A DNA stretch of 24,247 nt from assembly GCA_002371495.1 (NCBI GenBank), contig DFIX01000006.1, positions 20,984 to 45,230 of the forward strand, written 5' to 3'. A model generated the notes under the pieces. The model did not search any database, had not been told where the DNA came from, and saw only the letters and a list, made by a program, of their open reading frames with translations. Numbering within the stretch: position 1 is the stretch's first letter; each line of letters begins with the position of its first letter. The position numbers were made by a program, and so were the translations under genes. The DNA is from Eggerthellaceae bacterium UBA3686 (GTDB lineage: Bacteria; Actinomycetota; Coriobacteriia; Coriobacteriales; Eggerthellaceae). Of this stretch, positions 20,701 to 24,247 are shown piece by piece.

Positions 20701-22248
20701 CTATGCCTGCTTGCGCTCCTGGGATGATCTGAGCTCCGAGCGCGACTGCATAGCCTTCAGGAGGATCCTGAGGCGCAGCTGCACATCGGGATCATCGAGG
20801 TCGAGCCCGAGCTCCCTTTTTATGCGGGCGAGCCTCTCCATGAGAGTCGAACGGTGCACGTAAAGGTCCGATGACGTCTTCGCTATGCTCTGGTTGTTCT
20901 CCAAGTAAACCCGCAGCGTCTCCACATAGCTCGTTGTGGACGCATCGTCGTGCTCGACGAGCCTCCTGAGACCTTCGGGATAGAGCAGCTCGAGACGCAT
21001 GTCGCTTACCGAATTCATTATGAGCGCGCGTAGCGCATAGTTCTCGAAGAAGTGCAGGCGCTTCGCAGGCTCGAAGAGCAAGCCTATATCGAGCGCCTGG
21101 TTCGCCTGGAGGAACAGCGATTTCGCCACGAGGAGATCGTTGTAGGGGTTCGACACCCCAGCATCCATCGCCATCGCGTTCACGAACGGCCCGAGACCCT
21201 CCTCGATCGTTGCGCGGAAGCCTTCGCCTCCGTCCTTGCCGACATCGAGCATGGCAATGACCGAGTTGCGGTGGTACTCGAATACGATGCTGCCGGAAAA
21301 CGTCTCCTCTATTGCGTTTCTTACGAATCCGAGCGGGAGCTGCTCGAGCTGGTTCGACAGCTTCAACCTGATGCAGACGTACCGCCTTCCGTCGTTCGCA
21401 GCTGAGATGACGTCGCGCTCGACGGAATCGAGGGGGCGTTCCTCCACAAGCGCCTGGACCGCCTGCCGGAGAGATCCGAGACCTTCGGGCGCACGCGCGG
21501 CGAGCTGCTGCTTCGCAATCAGGACGAACCTGCCAAGCTGCTCGATGAGGGGCTTGTCGCTCGGGCGGTACGGCCTGCCTTCATAACGCACGGTCAAGCA
21601 TCCCCGGTAGGCATCGGATTCGAAGAGGTTGTAGTTCAGGGTCGTCTGGTCGAGAAGCGTCAGGACGAGCGGCTCCCTCTCGTCCATCGACAGGTCGTGC
21701 AGCTCGAGGAACTGGTCGAACACATCAACGCCGAGAGTCCTTCCCTTTGACGGCTCCTTGCCGATCAGCGGCGTCGCGACGTCATCCGATGCACCGAGGA
21801 TCTTGAAGTCCTCGTCAATGGCGAACAGGGGGTTCCCGAAAACTGAATCGCTGCATGTCAAGAGCTGATCGACGTTCCCGCTCCTGTCGACAATCTCTCG
21901 CAGCTCGGACTCCCATTTGTCGTAGCTGTCGAAGATCCGCTGGAGCGTGTTGAACGCCTGGTAGAAGTTCGCATCCTGTTCGATGACGATGACGCTGCAA
22001 CTTTTGCGATACCTCTCGAGCAAGGGCGTCTCCCCGATGCATACGATCAAGCATCCGCGCTCGGCATGCGCGCGCTGCGGCACCCTCTCCGAATTGACCA
22101 GGTAAAGGTGGTTCGCCTCGAAAGGAGCTCCACCGCCTTCGTAGAGCTCGGGTCGGCGCAGCTTCAGCTCGAGGACCTTGGGCCCCGCCATCTTCGCATT
22201 CATCTCAGGCGGAAGGTTATCGAAAACGATGTCGGCATTCAGATTCAT
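20701..22248 (-). CDS. PucR-family transcriptional regulator
   Basis: The 515-residue cytoplasmic regulator ends in the PucR helix-turn-helix (HTH_30): VYLENNQSIAKTSSDLYVHR, then STLMERLARIKRELGLDLDD and VQLRLRILLKAM. The middle is a GGDEF-like/CdaR-type region, and the N-terminal 250 residues form a sensory part with LIVCIGETPLLERY near residue 70. Such proteins control catabolic genes in response to a substrate. ATG 22248 has AGGAGG 4 bp upstream; the frame extending to 22332 would run into the divergent promoter region. It is transcribed away from the 409-residue and GcvT-like genes. The 233-bp spacer contains a palindromic site, so it is probably their regulator. Confidence 0.9.
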   Translation of the reverse strand: MNLNADIVFDNLPPEMNAKMAGPKVLELKLRRPELYEGGGAPFEANHLYLVNSERVPQRAHAERGCLIVCIGETPLLERYRKSCSVIVIEQDANFYQAFNTLQRIFDSYDKWESELREIVDRSGNVDQLLTCSDSVFGNPLFAIDEDFKILGASDDVATPLIGKEPSKGRTLGVDVFDQFLELHDLSMDEREPLVLTLLDQTTLNYNLFESDAYRGCLTVRYEGRPYRPSDKPLIEQLGRFVLIAKQQLAARAPEGLGSLRQAVQALVEERPLDSVERDVISAANDGRRYVCIRLKLSNQLEQLPLGFVRNAIEETFSGSIVFEYHRNSVIAMLDVGKDGGEGFRATIEEGLGPFVNAMAMDAGVSNPYNDLLVAKSLFLQANQALDIGLLFEPAKRLHFFENYALRALIMNSVSDMRLELLYPEGLRRLVEHDDASTTSYVETLRVYLENNQSIAKTSSDLYVHRSTLMERLARIKRELGLDLDDPDVQLRLRILLKAMQSRSELRSSQERKQA

Positions 22249-22339
22249 GAGGCCTCCTGATTGAAGGTGTGTCGCGCAGATTATTTCGCACATTACGTCG
22301 ATGCACGAATGAGCCCCGTAGTCACTGCGCATTCACATA

Positions 22340-22356
22340 CCCTACATATTGTAGGG
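22340..22356. promoter_or_regulatory. Candidate operator in the divergent PucR promoter region
   Basis: CCCTACA-TAT-TGTAGGG is a perfect 7+3+7 palindrome, about 92 bp from the PucR start and 126 bp from the divergent gene. TCACAT and ATGTGA flank it (22333 and 22364) as a slightly off-centre outer pair. Confidence 0.5.
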
Positions 22357-22481
22357 CTTCCCAATGTGATATGGCAACACAATGCAGTCTATCAAGCCGC
22401 GCCTCCTGGCAACAAACTGACCATGTGCCAGCAGAGCGGGAATTCACCCGTCATAAAACGATAAAGAAGAGAGGAGAGGTT

Positions 22482-23711
22482 ATGGCATTGCTCGAACATG
22501 TCGACACGCACCGCGGCGTCGAGACCGCATTCGGCAAGATCATCCCCGAAAAGGAGGCGTACAGCTACTGCCTCCGCACCATTGCGGCGTTCTCCGCGAA
22601 CATCTTCCAGGTGATGCGCGTCTTGAACGACGACTGGGAGGACCGCACTTCGCAAATCTGCGAGATTGCGAACATGATGAACTGCGCTGCCTGCTCGGGT
22701 AGCGAAGAGGAACTGTTCGATTATTTGAACGCCTTCTATGATGAGTGGAACATTCCCGAGCTCGTGAAGCGCGCCGCCTGGATCGGCGCCATCTGGGGCG
22801 ACTACGGCGACGAGGCAGAGGATATGGCCGGCCGCGTCATCCAGTTCACCGAGGATCGCGTGGAAAAGGAGCTCGACTCCTGCCCGTGGGACATTGTCGG
22901 TTCCGAGATGTGCAACATGACGACCGCCATGTTCACGGCAAACTTCGATATCGCCGCCGGTGCCGAGCATGGAGAGATCACCAACGATGTGGCGCTGAAT
23001 ATGTGCGAAGCGCGCGGCTGTGGCAATCCGCACTGCCGCGTGGTTGCTGAGCGCCGTGACACCTTTGATTTGGAAAAGCAGGGATGGCTCGACCATCGCG
23101 GTCAGGCGTTCCTGCCTGTCCACGACACGCCGCCGGAGCGCCGCGTCAAGCACGCCCAAGGCCTGCGCAATGGCCAATACACGAACGCCTTCGGCGAGGA
23201 GCAATCGCTGGAATGGCAGTACAACTGGGTAGCTCAGATGGGCTGGGTATGGTCCATCAGCTTCCCGCTCATCGCAATCCGCGACATGGCCGATGACGAT
23301 GACGAGTTCGAGCGCATTCTGAAGATCGTGTTCGCCACGGCAGGTAAGAACTCCTTCATCGACCCGTTTGCCCGCGAGGGTTTGCGCAATTGGCTCGATA
23401 TCCCCCGCGAGATCGGTGACAACGATCCACGAGTCATGGGCGCTTACATCCAGGCAATTCTTGGATGTCAGCTCGTGCCCTACGAGTTCGAAGCCTTCGA
23501 CGCAGACGGCGTCGAGATTCGCGTCGACCAGGAAACGTTCACGGGTCGTTTCGAGATGGCTCCGCTCGACGAGATCACACTTGGATACGAGGCGCAGTGG
23601 AACGGTGCTTGCCATGCGCTCGTCTCGCCCGAATGGTCCGTGTGGATTGACGAAGACGACGACGATTTCATTATCAACGTAGGCCGCAAGGTCGACGACC
23701 GCGCGCTGTAA
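22482..23711 (+). CDS. Conserved protein of unknown function, partner of a GcvT-like enzyme
   Basis: The 409-residue soluble protein has no signal peptide or membrane segment. A first part (about 1-200) is helical, with Cys residues in NCAACSG and then CEARGCGNPHCRVV. The latter Cys/Gly/His cluster resembles metal-binding tails of V4R or L-2-amino-thiazoline-4-carboxylate hydrolase-like domains, but this is only a resemblance. The second part is acidic and Trp-rich, with NWVAQMGWVWSISFP and WSVWIDEDDDDFI. ATG 22482 follows GAGGAGAGG; the long open frame upstream to 22269 overlaps the operator region and is rejected. It lies 14 bp before the GcvT-family gene and is surely in its operon. A role as corrinoid-free demethylase partner or substrate-handling subunit is inferred from this position. 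Confidence 0.82.
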   Translation: MALLEHVDTHRGVETAFGKIIPEKEAYSYCLRTIAAFSANIFQVMRVLNDDWEDRTSQICEIANMMNCAACSGSEEELFDYLNAFYDEWNIPELVKRAAWIGAIWGDYGDEAEDMAGRVIQFTEDRVEKELDSCPWDIVGSEMCNMTTAMFTANFDIAAGAEHGEITNDVALNMCEARGCGNPHCRVVAERRDTFDLEKQGWLDHRGQAFLPVHDTPPERRVKHAQGLRNGQYTNAFGEEQSLEWQYNWVAQMGWVWSISFPLIAIRDMADDDDEFERILKIVFATAGKNSFIDPFAREGLRNWLDIPREIGDNDPRVMGAYIQAILGCQLVPYEFEAFDADGVEIRVDQETFTGRFEMAPLDEITLGYEAQWNGACHALVSPEWSVWIDEDDDDFIINVGRKVDDRAL

Positions 23712-23725
23712 GGAGGTAGAGAGAG

Positions 23726-24247
23726 ATGCTGTTCAAAGAAGACGACTCCGCGCGTGCGGAAGCAGTTGCTGTACGTACGAATGCCGCATGGTACCGATGG
23801 ACGCACGACCTCGTGAAGGTTACCGGCAAAGATGCTGAAAGATTCCTCAACTGGATTCTCGTCAATACGATTGCCGGTCTGCCGGTCGGTAGGGGCAAGT
23901 ATACGACGATGCTCGACGAGAACGGCGGGATAATCGACGACCTCGTGGTCTTCCATAAGGGCGAGGGGCTGTGGTGGCTTTCCACGCTGTATGGCCCGCA
24001 TGCGGTGAAGTGGTTCGACGCTCATGCGGAAGGCTTCGAAGTCGCATACGAGGACATCACCCAGGAAATCGACATGTACGCCGTCCAGGGTCCGAATTCC
24101 GCAAAGGTCATGAACGAGCTCGTTTCCGATTCTGTCGACGAGCTCAAGCGTTTCCAGGTCATCGATACTACTATCGGCAGCGTAGCTGTAACGGTTGACC
24201 GTGGTGGGTTCACAGGCGAGCTCGGTTACGAAATATATTGCGCACGT
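23726..24247 (+). CDS. GcvT-family tetrahydrofolate-dependent methyltransferase/demethylase (partial)
   Basis: The first 174 codons run off the window. The protein is related to the glycine cleavage T-protein and DmdA/LigM-type demethylases, which move a methyl or aminomethyl group to tetrahydrofolate. Seen here are VKVTGKDAERFLNWILVNTI near the start, GKYTTMLDENGGIIDDLVVF with the conserved acidic residue of the folate site, YAVQGPNSAKVM, and GGFTGELGYEIYC, the usual GYEIY landmark. AAGGAGG lies 8 bp upstream of the ATG. No gcvP or gcvH genes are adjacent, and a PucR regulator and an unknown partner are. Catabolic O- or N-demethylation of a methylated substrate is thus more likely than glycine cleavage, though the substrate is unknown. 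Confidence 0.88.
   Translation, partial: MLFKEDDSARAEAVAVRTNAAWYRWTHDLVKVTGKDAERFLNWILVNTIAGLPVGRGKYTTMLDENGGIIDDLVVFHKGEGLWWLSTLYGPHAVKWFDAHAEGFEVAYEDITQEIDMYAVQGPNSAKVMNELVSDSVDELKRFQVIDTTIGSVAVTVDRGGFTGELGYEIYCAR

Noticed and set aside
22392..23615. 407-codon open frame on the minus strand
   Set aside because: It is antisense to the 409-residue protein, which has the ribosome site, operon context and even codon use.

Overview
The window looks like chromosome of an anaerobic actinobacterium of class Coriobacteriia (Eggerthella/Slackia-like). This is inferred from the moderately high GC, the AGGAGG-type ribosome sites, Nif11-type peptide precursors, DUF4143 ATPases, an LPXTG surface-protein remnant, and a PucR regulator beside a GcvT-family demethylase. 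No 16S gene or species marker is present, so the genus is open.

Layout. (1) 1-2474, minus strand: chorismate mutase, DAHP synthase and a SixA-CHAD fusion in one operon. (2) 2668-5450, plus strand: a PAP2 membrane phosphatase and guaA. (3) 5451-14618: an LPXTG remnant (5624-6088), then a phosphate locus of pstSCAB (plus) convergent with pit, a DUF47/PhoU-like gene, a PhoB-type regulator and a PhoR-type kinase (minus). (4) 14619-20154: accessory DNA with three Nif11-like RiPP precursors, a lipoprotein, a small P-loop kinase and a DUF4143 ATPase, with long gene-poor stretches rich in repeats and hairpins. (5) 20155-24247: a 71-residue protein, a PucR regulator, and a divergent pair consisting of an unknown 409-residue protein and the start of a GcvT-family methyltransferase cut by the window edge.

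The main discovery is that the DNA between guaA and about 20.2 kb looks like tandem islands inserted at the 3' end of guaA. The last codons of guaA (GTVEWE-stop) recur in the same orientation, as GTIEWE-stop at 14598-14618 and IIEWE-stop at 20137-20154. Each is followed about 31-35 nt later by its own intrinsic terminator, as guaA itself is. About 140-155 bp before each displaced tail lies a striking repeat element. Each holds two modules of CCGCAGGTA followed by two TACTCCCCAT boxes spaced 21-22 bp apart, interleaved with six copies of an 11-mer that differs between the two elements. I read these as candidate arm-type integrase or accessory-protein sites of a guaA-targeting element. No integrase is visible, so the islands may be fossils or depend on a helper in trans.

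A second finding concerns regulation. The three phosphate transcription units share a direct-repeat operator, TTTGCA-N5-TTRACR with 11-bp periodicity, in front of pstS, pit and the response-regulator gene. This makes a self-contained, autoregulated Pho regulon.
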